This document shows, piece after piece, positions 45,438 through 57,126 of a DNA stretch of 64,000 bases (position 1 is its first letter; each line of letters opens with the position of its first letter). The stretch comes from Hysterangium stoloniferum (taxonomy: Eukaryota > Basidiomycota > Agaricomycetes > Hysterangiales > Hysterangiaceae): positions 186,001-250,000 of the forward strand of contig WHVD01000085.1 of assembly GCA_015178975.1 (NCBI GenBank), read 5' to 3'. The notes under the pieces are model-generated. The model was given only the letters and a program-made list of their open reading frames with translations. It searched no databases and was not told where the DNA came from. A program made the position numbers and the translations under genes.

Positions 45438-46700
45438 CTCCACCCTGTGCAGCTATCTTCTGTCGACCGGCCAATGGCCTGACAATTGCGAATAACCCGG
45501 GCAAGAGCGCTGATAGTGGATTCTGTACGCACTTGGACGCACGCATATTCCAGATCTGGAGATCTAGCTATGAACTTAATTGTCATTCTGATTGTGTTCC
45601 GAATAGACCACAATAGCCACTTGTCCGGGCTTGAATTTACAGACATCGACGACAATTCTCTAGTACCGCAGTTAAATGTGACAGTATTCGCGAAAGAATA
45701 TAGGGACGTGCCTTAGGATTGAAACCATAAAAGAACTAATGATCATGAGCTGGCTGTTATGGACTATGAACAGCGACTTGTTGTCAAGGAAATTCTCCAG
45801 CATTTCCAGATTGATGAACAAAGATACTACAATCCTAGTGCTTTGAGCCAATGTCTGGATATCACTTCTGATATTTCTGAGCACCGACTTCAATATCTCT
45901 CCAGAATATGTCTAGAAACCATGTGTCCTGGGAAACGTAATGCATGAAAAGCCGATTTAATCCGTAGCCAAACAGCCTATGTCGATTCAACAAGGTCTCA
46001 AAGTAGGCTTTGATGGCAATAAGCTCTTCTACAGACAGCTGACGCACATGGCATGCATTTTCGATGACATCCGCAAGGGCACCAATGAGGAAGGGATGTT
46101 GGTTATCATAGTCCGATAAGTGACGGGCGATTTCTACGATATATATAGATGAAACCTCATCCAAGTTGGTGTGAAGCGGTGATTTTATGAGGGAATCATA
46201 GAGTAGCCGCGTAATGGCGGTTGATGTATTCCTATCCCACCATTGAACGCCAGGGCAATACATGAAGGCGCGACCCAACGATCCCATAAGCTTCAAGGTC
46301 ATAGTGTCATGATTGTTCGTTAGCTGTATTTCATCATAATGCAACCAGAAGTCCCCTAAAACTCTCGACGCTTGTTCTCGAATTTAAAGCGGGTATGAGG
46401 GTCTACAAAGCGTGAGTAGGTCAAGTGTATCCCAAAGCTTGACGCCGCGGAGTTATCCCTACCTCAAGAAATCAATGCTTTCTTGAATTACTATTCCCCA
46501 TCTTGGAAGAGTTGCAGACTTGCGCAGGAACTTGTTAAGCGTCTTGCCCCGAGATGAGAAATCTACCATTCGCCCGTACATAGTCAACTTTGCCATCAAC
46601 GTAGCTTTCTTTGTGGAGTAGAGGACTTTCATCCCAATCCTTTGGTAGACAACCCCCATGTAATAGCCTGGTTCAAATTCAATGCTGGAAGTTGTGTCAA

Positions 46701-47057
46701 TATAATCCTGGCCGTCTTACCACATCCGTCTCACCACATCTGTCTTACCACAACATGGATTACTCCACCATTGTACATCAATTTCTCATTCCTTTTGTTC
46801 CCCCGATCCGATCCCACCATTGTCTACTCGATCTCGATTGCTCGTTCCTTTTGTTCTCCCTCACCCTCAGATCTCTTTTGTTATACAAGCTTCATTGTTC
46901 CATTCCGATATATAGTAGGTCTAACCTTTCACAAGAAAGGGCATCTTTTACGCTCCCGCCGAGCTTTACTGTAAATCTCTACATTTCACTATCTTCAATA
47001 AAGACAACCTTGTCCTGTCTGTTACCAACCGAGTGAGGTTGACACAACAACCTTTCA
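46701..47057 (+). mobile_element. 357-bp solo LTR in the family pseudogene
   Basis: Inserted sequence relative to the paralogues near 58510 and 63893. It is flanked by GTCAA at 46696-46700 and 47058-47062 and ends CAACAACCTTTCA, as many copia LTRs do; the first bases are TA rather than TG. A CTGTCTGTTA...CGAGTGAGG segment also occurs near 42765-42790, a second fragment of the same LTR. Confidence 0.7.
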
Positions 47058-47559
47058 GTCAAGGTCCATTCCGCAGTCCCCATCATGGCTGCCATATGGG
47101 CTGAGATTGAATGTAGTGCTGGTAGACCTCCCCGGCATCGTAACAGCAGTCGGTGGTTCATGGCAGGTCGTTTCTCCTTGGCACTGGCACAGACAGGATG
47201 TGGTAAAGATTAGGTGATAACAGCACTATATACTTGATTGCTCACCAACTCGTCAACCCAAACCTCTAAATGGTCCAACAACAATGGTATGTGCCGGTCG
47301 TCACCGGGGGCTCGGTAACATAAATAGTGCCCAGTTTGGTTGCAACTCCATCGTTCTCGAAGTTTCGCCCGGAAAGTCTCCCTCATACCCGTGATAACTA
47401 TTTGATCCCGTTGTTCTGAGTTCAATACATGTGGGGAATCCAAGGGTGGTAGCTCCTCAACGCCTTCTTAGAGTGTCTCAGCCGTTGCCATATCGTAATT
47501 CCTCGGAGTCGTCTCGTTGAAAGTAGATTGTTGGAATTAGGCTAATGCGTACCTATGGG

Positions 47560-48150
47560 GTTTAAAGGGGCATGGAACCGCGTCGTTTTCTTTTGTGCAT
47601 CGATATACGTCTCACTATCTCTTTGTTCTCGCCTTCTCGCCTTATTGTTCTATTGTCCGGTATTGTATAACTGCATGACCCATGCCCATCACTATTTTCT
47701 CTCACACTTAAATACCAATGCTACGAAACTCTGTACTTCTTAGTTGATTCTCACTATCTGTCAACTGAGATATATTATCTGTTATAGCTCTAATATAGAT
47801 ATTGGGGTAGCAGTCGTGCTCACCAGAAGGATGCTGTGCTTCCATGCCATCACTGCACTAGTGCACCAATTAGCTAGCGAGTCAATTTGTGGGAAATGCA
47901 CGGCGGCCGTGTTTGCATAGATACACAGCGCTTCATCCCAAGTAAAGCACATTTTAAACAAGGCCCACTCACCTTCCTTCATCCACACAGACTCCAGGAT
48001 CCTCTCAAGTTAGCTATTGTTTTCTACGCTAATTCTTACACTTCGCCTGACCATCTACTGCAGAAAGCACACATGGCAGCTAGGTACAGTTTGGTGAGTT
48101 GTCATCACATATGCGACAACTTCACAGTTCTTGAGCGTTAGAATTAGGTT
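47560..48150 (-). promoter_or_regulatory. Upstream block of the single-module family copy
   Basis: It shares with 61080-61430 long stretches such as GCAGAAAGCACACATGGCAGC and GACTCCAGGAT.CTCTC..GTTAGCT...TTTTCTAC, in the same position relative to the first module. Conservation between paralogues suggests promoter/5'-UTR function or simply recent duplication. No gene is seen in it. Confidence 0.5.
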
Positions 48151-48214
48151 AAAATCCTGTATAACATTGGAGACTCTCCGCAGCCCTAGAATTTTAAATT
48201 TTCAATTCTAAGTG

Positions 48215-48469
48215 ATACTGCCGGTATGCCGATGGTTAAGCGACGCCAGGAAAAGACAATCTTATTATATGATTATGAGGGTGCTGGAAAGCGTATACAA
48301 ATTTCCCGCTTTAGATCAGCCTCCTGCAGTCGATATTCACGAATACCGGAGGGGAATCCCGACATATGGTCTCTTCTGTGTCCAACGACGCCCAAAGAGC
48401 GAGGATGTTGCACTAATCGCCGAGGGATTCTTGGAGGAATACGAAAAGACCATTAGTGAGGTGTGTTAG
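48215..48469 (+). CDS. Short hypothetical frame
   Basis: From about 48260 the frame reads VLESVYKFPALDQPPAVDIH, then EYRRGIPTYGLFCVQRRPKS and EDVALIAEGFLEEYEKTISE, ending at a GTGTGTTAG that could be a donor. Composition is coding-like, but I do not recognise it and find no second exon. From 48470 to 50030 I see no gene, only a poly-T run near 49288. Confidence 0.3.
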   Translation: MLPVCRWLSDARKRQSYYMIMRVLESVYKFPALDQPPAVDIHEYRRGIPTYGLFCVQRRPKSEDVALIAEGFLEEYEKTISEVC

Positions 48470-50029
48470 CTCGCTCTGAAATCCTTTTGGTAGCTAGAGC
48501 TCATCGTGACACTTGGTAGCTTAACGCAGAGCGGCCACAACGCCTGGTGGACATCGAAGCAGAGGATAGAATACTGGCCGCGATGGAGCCGTCACTCAGA
48601 TCAAATCATAGGCAATTAGTTTGAGCTCAAGCAAAAAAGTCATTACGCCACACGTCCTGCGGATCCACCGTGGAGCCAGAGCATGGTTAATATATTCGAA
48701 AAAATCGATGAGATCCAACTAATCCACTGTTAACATCCAACGGGTTTCCTGAAACTCGACGGGTTATCTGGGCTTCCTTGTCCGTCACATACCTATTGTC
48801 TAAATAATCTCTCATATCGTCGGGTCCAAATTTTAGGAAGTATTGTTAATTTCAACGTTTTACCCATGTATTCACATGGCGGAAAAACCATCGAAGTATA
48901 GCAATATATAAGGCTGTTTATGATGCCATAATACATTCAGATGTCTCTAGTATGTGAATGTAGTAAATTAATCAGAACAAAGTAGTAGAGTTATGACTAT
49001 ACAAGATCTAAAGCAATATATGAAAAAATATGGAAGCAGTGTGGAAACCTCGAGGTAAGGTGACGACGAATTCGCCTGCTTGGTGGATGAGTGTACTTGG
49101 ACGCGCTAAGTCAAGATTTGGGGAGAGGCGAGAAAGGATTTGTGGTTCAATTAGATATATTACAGGGGAAGTAACCTTTCATGGTTATTGCTAGTTTTGA
49201 TGCCTGGGATTGGGGCATGGCGTACCAGCGCTAGAGAAGGAAAAAAAGATAATACAATACTTAGTCATTGTTTATTTACAACTGACTTTTTTTTTTTTTT
49301 TTTTGTTTTAAAAATCCTTGAAATTCGTTGTTCACAACACACGTATTTTCTTGGTACATATGTCGAAATTTAGGTAAAATAAGTAGCACAACTTTGTCAA
49401 CAAATCTGCAGTTTTAGTCAAGTTGAGAGGCTCGCGCAGTGCTACTTTCACAATTTAGGTGCCGCCTACATAGTAGTTGGCCGTGCGCCTATCTCAGATA
49501 CCCCTGGGCCTTGATAAGTATCAGATGTGGTCACTGGCTAGTGTCAATTTCGGGATAGCTCCCCGGCTTCCGGATCCACGACTCGGATATTTGGCGTTGT
49601 TGATTCAAATATTACTGTTGAACGCCGTACAAACATGCCAGGGATTTCTCTATCTCATCACCTCAAAAGGGGATTAATCATTAACGTTTAACCCCAGTAC
49701 TTGGAATGCCACTGGAAGTGTCCATCTCACTCATAAATAAACCAGCTCAAGATGGCCTGTATTGTGCTTCAAACGGACACGCAAGTTATAGACCATGAAC
49801 CAAATAAGACTATATGCAAATATATATATGCACCCGATCTTCATGGACTCGTGTAGTAATATCAGGTTTGGGAGCACGCCGGAAATACTGCCGCCCATCA
49901 TGACGATGGTGTTCAAGATACCCCCGCAACCGAGCTATTCATAATTAGCTGGTATGACTAAGGAAAAATTAGCGACATCGGCCAGTACAAATGTCTGTAT
50001 ACCCCTTAATGACGACATTATGAAAAAAT

Positions 50030-50796
50030 GGGATGTTTCTTTTGAAGTCTCATGTATAGATCTACTCAAGGCCAAGCGAACACGGTCGCCTTGCGACCTG
50101 AAAGACTGATCCAAATGTCCGTCTTTCTTCCTCCCACGGTCCATCCACCACCCTTGAAACTGCTGAAATGCGTGATATTGCCTATCGCGAAGCTGTTGGA
50201 TCGTTAGTGTACCCCGCATTGGGCACCATCGCTTTTGCAGTTCAAGTAATTTCTTGTTTTTCGAATAATCTCGGCGTGCCCCCACCGAGATGAGATGCTG
50301 TGAAACAGATTCTCCGCTATCTCAACGGCACCAAAAGCCTTTTGTTGACTTGTAGGAAAGCAACAGGATCAGGGACAACTCACCCTCACCAGCTACGCAG
50401 ATACTGACGGAAATATGGCAGAAGATTGCCACGCGATTTCTGGCTACGCGTTCCTGTTAAATGGTGGTGCTGTGTTATGCAAAGAAGCAGGAGATCGTGT
50501 CGTTGTCAACGAAGGGGAGTGAATACTTAGCGGCAACACATGTCTCCAAGGAGGCAATCTGGTTGCTCTCCTTGCTGGGGCAGTTGTCTGGTCCTGATAG
50601 ATGCACTTACCACCCTCAGGTTTTCCGATAATCATTCGGCAATTGAGCTCACGAAGGATCATCAGTATCACGCACGCACCAACCATATTGTCATTTGGTT
50701 TCATTTTATCGGATGTAGGCGACGGGGGTAAAATCTGCCTTATCTGTTACCCTACCAATGATATGGTTGCTGATTTCCTCACCAAAAACACAGGAT
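50030..50796 (+). pseudogene. Copia reverse transcriptase end and RNase H relic
   Basis: Scattered over three frames: YREAVGSLVYPALGT (end of reverse transcriptase), VKQILRYLNGTKSLLLTC, an SLSTKGSEYLAATH-like RNase H motif (near 50500), SDNHSAIELTKDHQYHARTN and HIVIWFHF, then DMVADFLTKN (the terminal LADxxTK motif). Many stops and shifts. It belongs to a copia lineage different from the 6.1-kb element. The minus frame 49935-50285 is its antisense shadow. Confidence 0.75.
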
Positions 50797-50880
50797 AGAA
50801 TACTGGCGGGCATGGGGCCGTTCAGATCATAGTTCTATAGGCATGTTTGCATTCAAACATAAAAGTCCTTAAGCCAAATG

Positions 50881-51216
50881 TTACGAGCAGCTTGCCTGCG
50901 GAATCCCCCTGACGTCGACTTTTTCGAGCACCCTGTCATGTCTTGGCCATCCGCAAACCGTGGAAACCTGGTCGGAAGCTCCACGCTCCTTGAACGAATT
51001 CAGTGATGATGAGACATGAGGGATGTGACGTTTCTTGGTGATGGTAGGAATATAGTCTTCTGGAAACCGCTCGAGGCGAAGATACCGAGTGCGGCCGTCA
51101 GCGTGCTGAATCTTAGCAATAAAGTATTCATGCATCACCGATGTATCCCTTTCCTTCATCCGCCGTAAGTCCAGCGCTCTTGAATTATCTATAATGGGGG
51201 CATACTCTGTTGACAT
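50881..51216 (-). CDS. Hypothetical protein fragment
   Basis: RMKERDTSVMHEYFIAKIQH, RTRYLRLERFPEDYIPTI, HIPHVSSSLNSF and VCGWPRHDRVLEKVDVRG read like a compact small protein. A related string (TSGASDEMSSEGGWPNGRVL then EQVNV) appears on the plus strand at 52140-52220, so there are at least two copies in opposite orientation. I recall similar short basidiomycete proteins but know no function. Confidence 0.4.
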   Translation of the reverse strand: MSTEYAPIIDNSRALDLRRMKERDTSVMHEYFIAKIQHADGRTRYLRLERFPEDYIPTITKKRHIPHVSSSLNSFKERGASDQVSTVCGWPRHDRVLEKVDVRGIPQASCS

Positions 51217-52129
51217 GGCATAATTGCAGAGATCCTGATGCCATAATTAACTCCAGATTGGTCGGGGCACCTGTAGATAGGTTGGTTTCGGGTTCGGCCT
51301 TGTGAATCAGTCGTAGAAGGGCTGGGATAAAAGAGCTGGTAAAGGATGCCAGTGAGAATCGTGGACCTCGCTGGACTTTTGACGGCCTCATTATAGTCAA
51401 CTGTGAACTCGTTGTAACTATGCGATCGATCGATACAACAACATGAAAGCTAACTTGCCCGTGCAATGACAATCCAACGTGCGTTTGGCAGAGTAACTGC
51501 AGGGGAGCATTTTTGCCAAAGGGCAGAGTGCCCAAAGTAGCTCAATCGGGATTGAAGGTCGTTGGGAAAGGTCCACAGGGCCACACCAGGAAGACATTTT
51601 CCTGGTGACCTTACGGAAAGTCGCGGTGAACATAGACGGGGTCTGACAGTTTTAGACACGAGGAGAAGGTTTCATTGACGCCCGACGTTAAGGTTACCCA
51701 ATACGTAAAATCCCCTTAGGTAGTTTCAAGTGATTTCTTTACCCGGGTAGGCCCTACGTGTACATTTGAACTCTAACCACATGCAACCCTATGCTGAGAC
51801 ATCGGTCGCGACCCGCCGGCCTGCTGTTGATCGCCAACCAACCCATCCGACCAATCGAAAATGGCCACCTCCAGCTCTGGTGAATACTCCATAGAGTAGC
51901 AGCAATGCGAATAGCCTACAGCTGGTGTTTATGCTCCGTGCGTCTGCTGTGTTCGATGTCAGTCATGCTGAAGAGGCATGGAGCCCCGCAACCGCGATTG
52001 TGTTTCGACGCATAAAAGAAATCGATAGAAAGCAGCACGAATTTTTGTCGTTACAATGCGCCATATCGACGGCAGCATCCAGCATCTTCGCATCGATCGT
52101 AGGGGGGAGGACTATGAACCCGGAGATGC

Positions 52130-52465
52130 ATGGTGGCTGGATTCGTTTGCGGAACATCCGGCGCGTCAGACGAGATGTCCTCCGAGGGAGGATGGCCAAA
52201 CGGCAGGGTTCTAGAACAAGTCAATGTTAGTAAAACCAATATTACCATTGTCGACCTCGCAGCCGTTGCCTCAGTTGTGTGTAGCAATAACGGTCAATAC
52301 AGGGGACTGAATAGACAACCTTTCGGATACGATTATGAGGGACTTAGAGCTCACGGAATGCTGCAGGATTATCTTGAAATGACAAATAGGTTCGAACGGC
52401 GAGCGTCATGCATTGTCCTACATCCTTTACTTTTTGGCGTCGTCAAGCGTTTGTCAATTTTATAG
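52130..52465 (+). pseudogene. Second fragment of the GGWP-x-x-RVLExV protein
   Basis: It contains GTSGASDEMSSEGGWPNGRV then LEQVNVS near 52145-52235, matching the C-terminal motif at 50881-51216 in the opposite orientation; the rest of the frame is unrelated. It is probably an exon fragment with a GTTAGTAAAA-like donor after it. Confidence 0.35.
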
Positions 52466-53689
52466 AAAATGGTTTAGCAGTATATGGCATTTTATTGTGT
52501 GAGAACAAACATGCTTATCTGACGTTTGTAGATTAGGTCTCCTAGAGGTTATCTTGGATACCTTCGATAAAGGTGCACAGCACAAAGAGTCTGAGTGCAA
52601 ACACTTTCGAGTTCCCCCCCAGCCTATGACATTGCTCGGATTGTATCTGCGTTGTTCACTTTTAAACAACATCCATAACTGTGAACATACTCCGCAATTT
52701 GCTTGCCTGCCATCTTCATTTGTAATCTTCTCTTCAGTGCTTCACATTCAACCATCGGAACATCTCGTGAGATTTTGTTGGTAGTCGCCATGTCATCATC
52801 CATGTACCACTTTTGTTTAACCCTCCATCCGCAGTAGCTCAGAATCATGCACGCAAGATCAATGGGATACGTCGGGCGCTGAGAAATCGACACAAAGTGT
52901 CATTCTTCTACCTTTAACATGCCACTATTGATCCCTCTCCTCGCTCACTTTTTCGCGGCCGCACCCTGGATGTCAGTCATTGTTGACCGTTGGCCCGATG
53001 CGTATCCTTCTTCCCATTTTTCGTGTCCAGGGCTTCAGCTTCCTACCCGACGCACCGTGGCATAAGTTACAGTATAATAAGGGGAGCAATGGCCATGGCA
53101 AAAGGTATCGGAGAAAAAATATTTGCGGCGGCGCCTTTACGGACTGTTCAAATCAAGCCGATGGTTCCGAATCCCGAAATCAGCGATGATGGGAGTCTAC
53201 TGGACCCATGGAAGCATCGGTTTCATTTGTATACCACAAAAAATGATCTATTTGATCATTGGTTTTTGGGAGCCGCCCCTGCTTTGCGCAGTGAAGCCTG
53301 AGTAAAAACCGTGAAAGTACAGAATGCCAATGCTATGGATGGGATTTTATTTGGATCCAACATTAACCCTTGTCTATCCCTGTGAGAATTCATCGTAATA
53401 CTGTGCACTTGGCGCAAGCATAACAGCACTGTCGTTGTCTAGCGAAAGGTGCCAAAGGTACCAGGTCTGCACAATGTGACTTAACCATCGATCTGGTACC
53501 CATACCTACAATGACTGGCGTCGGAATTACTAGGAGGATTATTTCCGCATTGTGTCCCATTGGCAACCGGACCGATTTCCTGCGAAGTCGCACAACTTCA
53601 ATCGCATAGATTCTCTAACAATGATATCGAAATTGGATCATATTTTCCGATTCATTGCGCCTCTACACAAAGAGGGTGAAAAAAAATGG
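52466..53689. other. No confident gene
   Basis: Frames at 52990-53301 (AKGIGEKIFAAAPLRTVQIK and following) are coding-like in part, but I cannot build a gene or recognise a family. A small minus frame near 52624-52893 has no motif. Confidence 0.3.
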
Positions 53690-54130
53690 TCAAGCGTGAA
53701 ATTTATTGTTATCATACCTCACCCTTGGATATATCTACCTGATATTTTTTCCGTGTATTCACTAACTGGTTCATGAATATAAGGAGCTGGTTGATTGCGT
53801 GCCGCGGGCAGGCGGGGGAAGGGTGTATGATCTGTAGGGTGTATTGTAAATCATTGGTTACACGGTGGGTGATATGATTCCCGTCTTCCCCAGCCGCCTT
53901 TGGAGGAGTTGACGGGGCACTTCTGACAGGCACTTTCGACTGCCTGTCCTTTTTGTCCAGTCTCGCCTGTCCCATATTGTCAATATGGTGTGGTTCCGAG
54001 TATGGTCAGTTATGTGGATGGATATTTGGATATATACGTTACGAAAGAGTGTGCCTATATGCGCTTGGAGTTTACGCAAACAACCCAGCGGATCTTACCA
54101 ACGTTTTACGACCCGACTTGTCCCCAACTT
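53690..54130 (-). other. Conserved downstream block, copy 3
   Basis: The minus strand carries the 53712-53975 frame (RLDKKDRQSKVPVRSAPSTP and so on) and flanking text shared with 43400-43870 and 44590-44990, such as CCAAGCGCATATAGGC and TACGTCCAAATA-like words. The family's last exon is not next to it here, so the block has been copied alone. Confidence 0.45.
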
Positions 54131-54247
54131 AATTCTGTACTGCCATCAGAGGATACTTAAAATTCTGGTTGGGTCACGTCATCACATCTGTTCATTCCTC
54201 CCACGAAGACCGTAGCAGACAAAGTCGCCAGCAACGACGTTGTTGCT

Positions 54248-54595
54248 ATGCAGATGGATGCATGGTTTCAAGATATTGCTGCAACTGTATTGAAGGCTGT
54301 AATGGACGTCATAAACATCGATATCGCGTGCTTTATACTTTATATTAATTTCAACAGATCTTATTCACTGTGGACGGATATGTGGGCCGTGCAAAACTTC
54401 TTCGACGAGTGCATGCTGCTCACCGATCACATCAACCAGCTAAATGTCGTTTCTTCGCTCATCGAGCCTCTCATACGGTATGTTTACAATGTTTTACCTT
54501 GCAGCATCGTCTCAGATATCCCCATGACACTGTCCTGCCAGTCTGATTCTGACGCCAACGGCTCCAAATTGGCCCCTGTTGTCGTCTGGCAATAG
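54248..54595 (+). CDS. Hypothetical exon-like frame
   Basis: MQMDAWFQDIAATVLKAVMD and then SYSLWTDMWAVQNFFDECML, LTDHINQLNVVSSLIEPLIR suggest an amphipathic helical protein, possibly split by a short intron near 54300-54358. No family match and no clear neighbours in frame; low confidence. Confidence 0.3.
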   Translation: MQMDAWFQDIAATVLKAVMDVINIDIACFILYINFNRSYSLWTDMWAVQNFFDECMLLTDHINQLNVVSSLIEPLIRYVYNVLPCSIVSDIPMTLSCQSDSDANGSKLAPVVVWQ

Positions 54596-55555
54596 TATAA
54601 TCGCGGTTACTCTGGGGCTGGTGGCTCGGCCATCCGACGAATCTACATGTACCAACGCAGCCAAAATACCATCTCCATCCTCATTTCACTCCTCACAAAT
54701 TGTAACACGATCTGCGGCTCAATCAACGACGAGACTTCCGATCAAGTTCTCATATCTCATTCCTCCTTGTGTCTAATCACTACACCTTTCACTGGGATAT
54801 CGGTAGCGCTAATTCAAATTCCGTATCAATCCTGGAGGAACATGGTTGGCCTGATGTGGGTCCTGCCCCGTCAATTCGCTACAATTTCTAATCGGTTTTC
54901 TTGGAGAGCGCCGACACAAACCAATGAGAACGTACCAATACTGCTGCCCCGTACTTAACTCGTTTAATAGTGGTATTTGGAGGTTGCATAAAGATACACA
55001 CAGTCTAGACCAATTTAAGGGTGCATACAGTGACCTTTTGCCATGGCCGCGACGTCTGGAGCTTCTACCGTTCTGACCTCATACATACGGAATATACACA
55101 CCGATAGATAATGCCAGCCTGGGCGAACAGTCTACTCAGCCATCCAGATAATAATGAGGCTAGCTGTGAATAAACGACACGGGATTATATTTACAATCTG
55201 TTAATACAAACTCTGATGGACTCGCCACAATCAAGGACATTTAAATTCGACCCTTACGTACCTCAATAAAATCTGCCCTCAGAACTTTGGTCTTGTTCTT
55301 TGTCTTGTTTAGACGTTCTACAAAATTCAAGCCGCTTGATATGACAAGAGTCAATGAGGAAATCAAGTTGCTTACCATTAACCCGACTAGACTATCACTT
55401 GACCTAGGTTTCTCATTGAAAGCTTTGATAAAATTAACAAGAAGCGCGCAATCTCCGGATAAAATCTGAGGGTGACAGCGCCAACTTGAGGGCAGCAGCC
55501 AGTGAGCACCACTCTGGACTGCATTTATATTATACATGGCAATGTCACTTCTCGA

Positions 55556-56160
55556 ATATTTGAACTAGTCTTCCCAGTCTTGGTAGCGTGAGATGCTTGT
55601 GTAGAAACTTACTAAAGGCTCCGTCGTCTCGATACCATCGCCTCTTTACTTGTTCGTATATTGTCAACTTTGTAATCAGCGAAGCTATCTTGGCATTGTA
55701 AAGGATCTTCATCCTGGCCCTTTCCAAACTGACTCCACAGTAATACTCGGGGCTAATTTCAATACTTGAAGATGTTGCAACAAACTGTGAGACCATGGGC
55801 CGAGGTTGGATATTGTGTTGGTGGATATCCCTGACATCTTAACAACAGTTGGTGGGCCATGGTAGCTGCACATTTCAGTGTCAGGGAGAAACGAGCTACC
55901 ATGACCCACCGACTGTTGTTAAGATGTCAGGGATATCCACCAACACAACATCCAACCTCAGATTGAAATTAGCCCCGGGTATTACTGTGGAGTCAGTTTA
56001 GAAGGGTTGGGATGAAAGTCCTTTACAATGCTAAAACAGCTTCGCTGATCGCAAAGCTGGCAATATACGAGCAAGTCACGAGTCGATTGTATCGAGACGA
56101 CGGGGAAGTTCTGCACAAGTATCTCACGCTGCCAAGACTGGGAAGACTAGTTCATGAGTG
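55556..56160. repeat. Head-to-head palindrome of RERWSC-family exon fragments
   Basis: Arms 55556-55875 and about 55895-56160 are inverted copies with an approximately 20-bp spacer. The inner 70 bp or so (GATATCC..ACATCTTAACAACAGT and its complement) are almost perfect. Each arm encodes the family's transition and MKILYNAKIASLITKLTIYE-type segment followed by FLHKHLTLPRLGRLV. Both arms are isolated pseudo-exons. Confidence 0.8.
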
Positions 56161-56165
56161 TTGAT

Positions 56166-57126
56166 TTAATGGGGTAGGGATAACTCAGCGTCAATCATTG
56201 AATACACTCGAAATACCCGGCCTCAAATTCGGAAACGAGCATGGATGGTTTTAGGGTTATGACCCACTATAACAAACGAGATAACTAATGAAGATAATTA
56301 GCAATGTAACGAAAAGGAATAAAAATGGTAATGTACCTCAACTGAGACGGAAGGGATAAACCAGCTGAGGTATTGGCGTTCCTATCTGTACGTATTTATA
56401 AGGTACGAAGATAATAGGCGAACAAATAAAAGGGGAAATAAATGGTTGTGAGACACAGTAAAATTGCAGTTTTAAAATATGATCGAGTAGAAGAAAACGA
56501 TCGAAAGGGACAAAAGAAGAAAAAAACCTCGTGGTCTGCTAGGAAACTCCGAACATCGGCCTTGTGTATCACCAGGATAAGGCCCCTTTCCAAAAAAACC
56601 TTAGGATACATTTTATATAAACTCCAACAATCTGTTAGAATAAAATATAGAAGCTCCGAATGAACTATAAGAGCAGTATATAAATTTCGTTTGTGCGTAT
56701 ATCTTGTAGTAAGATTAGGCAAACGAATAAGTAGATACATGAACACTAGGCTACTTGTATGTCTGCTAAACAATAGGATACTAAATGGGGCAACAAAAGG
56801 GATAGAACAAAGGGAATAAAGAGACAAAAACAAAGGGATATGAGTTTATGTAACGCTCGTATTCCAACACAATCATCCAATGAATCGTTATAAGAGTTAA
56901 AATTGGTAAGGGATCTTTTGAGGATCGTTGAATTCTAAACCCCGCAATCACATGTTAGATCCTTAACCGAGTTTTAAGGATCCGCTGAGTGATTGACGGA
57001 GCTTATATAAAATAACCCTCTACTGAGGATCCTAAACATTTTTGGAGTCAAGGCTTTTCCCGGTGTATATCATTAGTATTTTGACTACTACTACAAAAAG
57101 ACCAGACACCGGGAAATTATTTACAA
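56166..57126. other. AT-rich stretch without a confident gene
   Basis: A 145-codon minus frame (56396-56833) is Phe/Leu/Ser-rich from AT bias and has no motif. Repeated TAAGGATCC-type words occur near 56930-57040. The segment next to 57126 matches the 3' flank of other family copies (CAAAAAGACCAGACA). Confidence 0.4.

Larger units (their letters stand above)
45060..47530 (-). pseudogene. RERWSC-module family copy with a single module, disrupted
   Basis: From 47530 down: TFNETTPRNYDMATAETL then TAA; DSPHVLNSEQRDQIVITGMR and KLRERWSCNQTGHYLCYR with DDRHIPL and VWVDELV (47210-47443); a 62-nt intron; the CQGET...PPTAV transition module; a 357-bp solo LTR; the LYSTKKATLMAKLTMYGRMV block; then the helical exon (46344-45672, WWDRNTSTAITRLLYDSL, FLIGALADVIENACHVRQLS, LEMLENFLDNKSLFIVHNSQ) with a one-base insertion near 45900; and the last exon, split by a 205-bp solo LTR. 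The family ATG is lost. Compared with the 57-61 kb gene it has one module instead of eight. Confidence 0.75.

Noticed and set aside
49935-50285. 116-codon minus frame
   Set aside because: Antisense to a recognisable copia reverse-transcriptase relic on the plus strand.
56396-56833. 145-codon minus frame
   Set aside because: Phe/Leu/Ser-rich product of AT bias, no motif, no repeat in other copies, no splice context.
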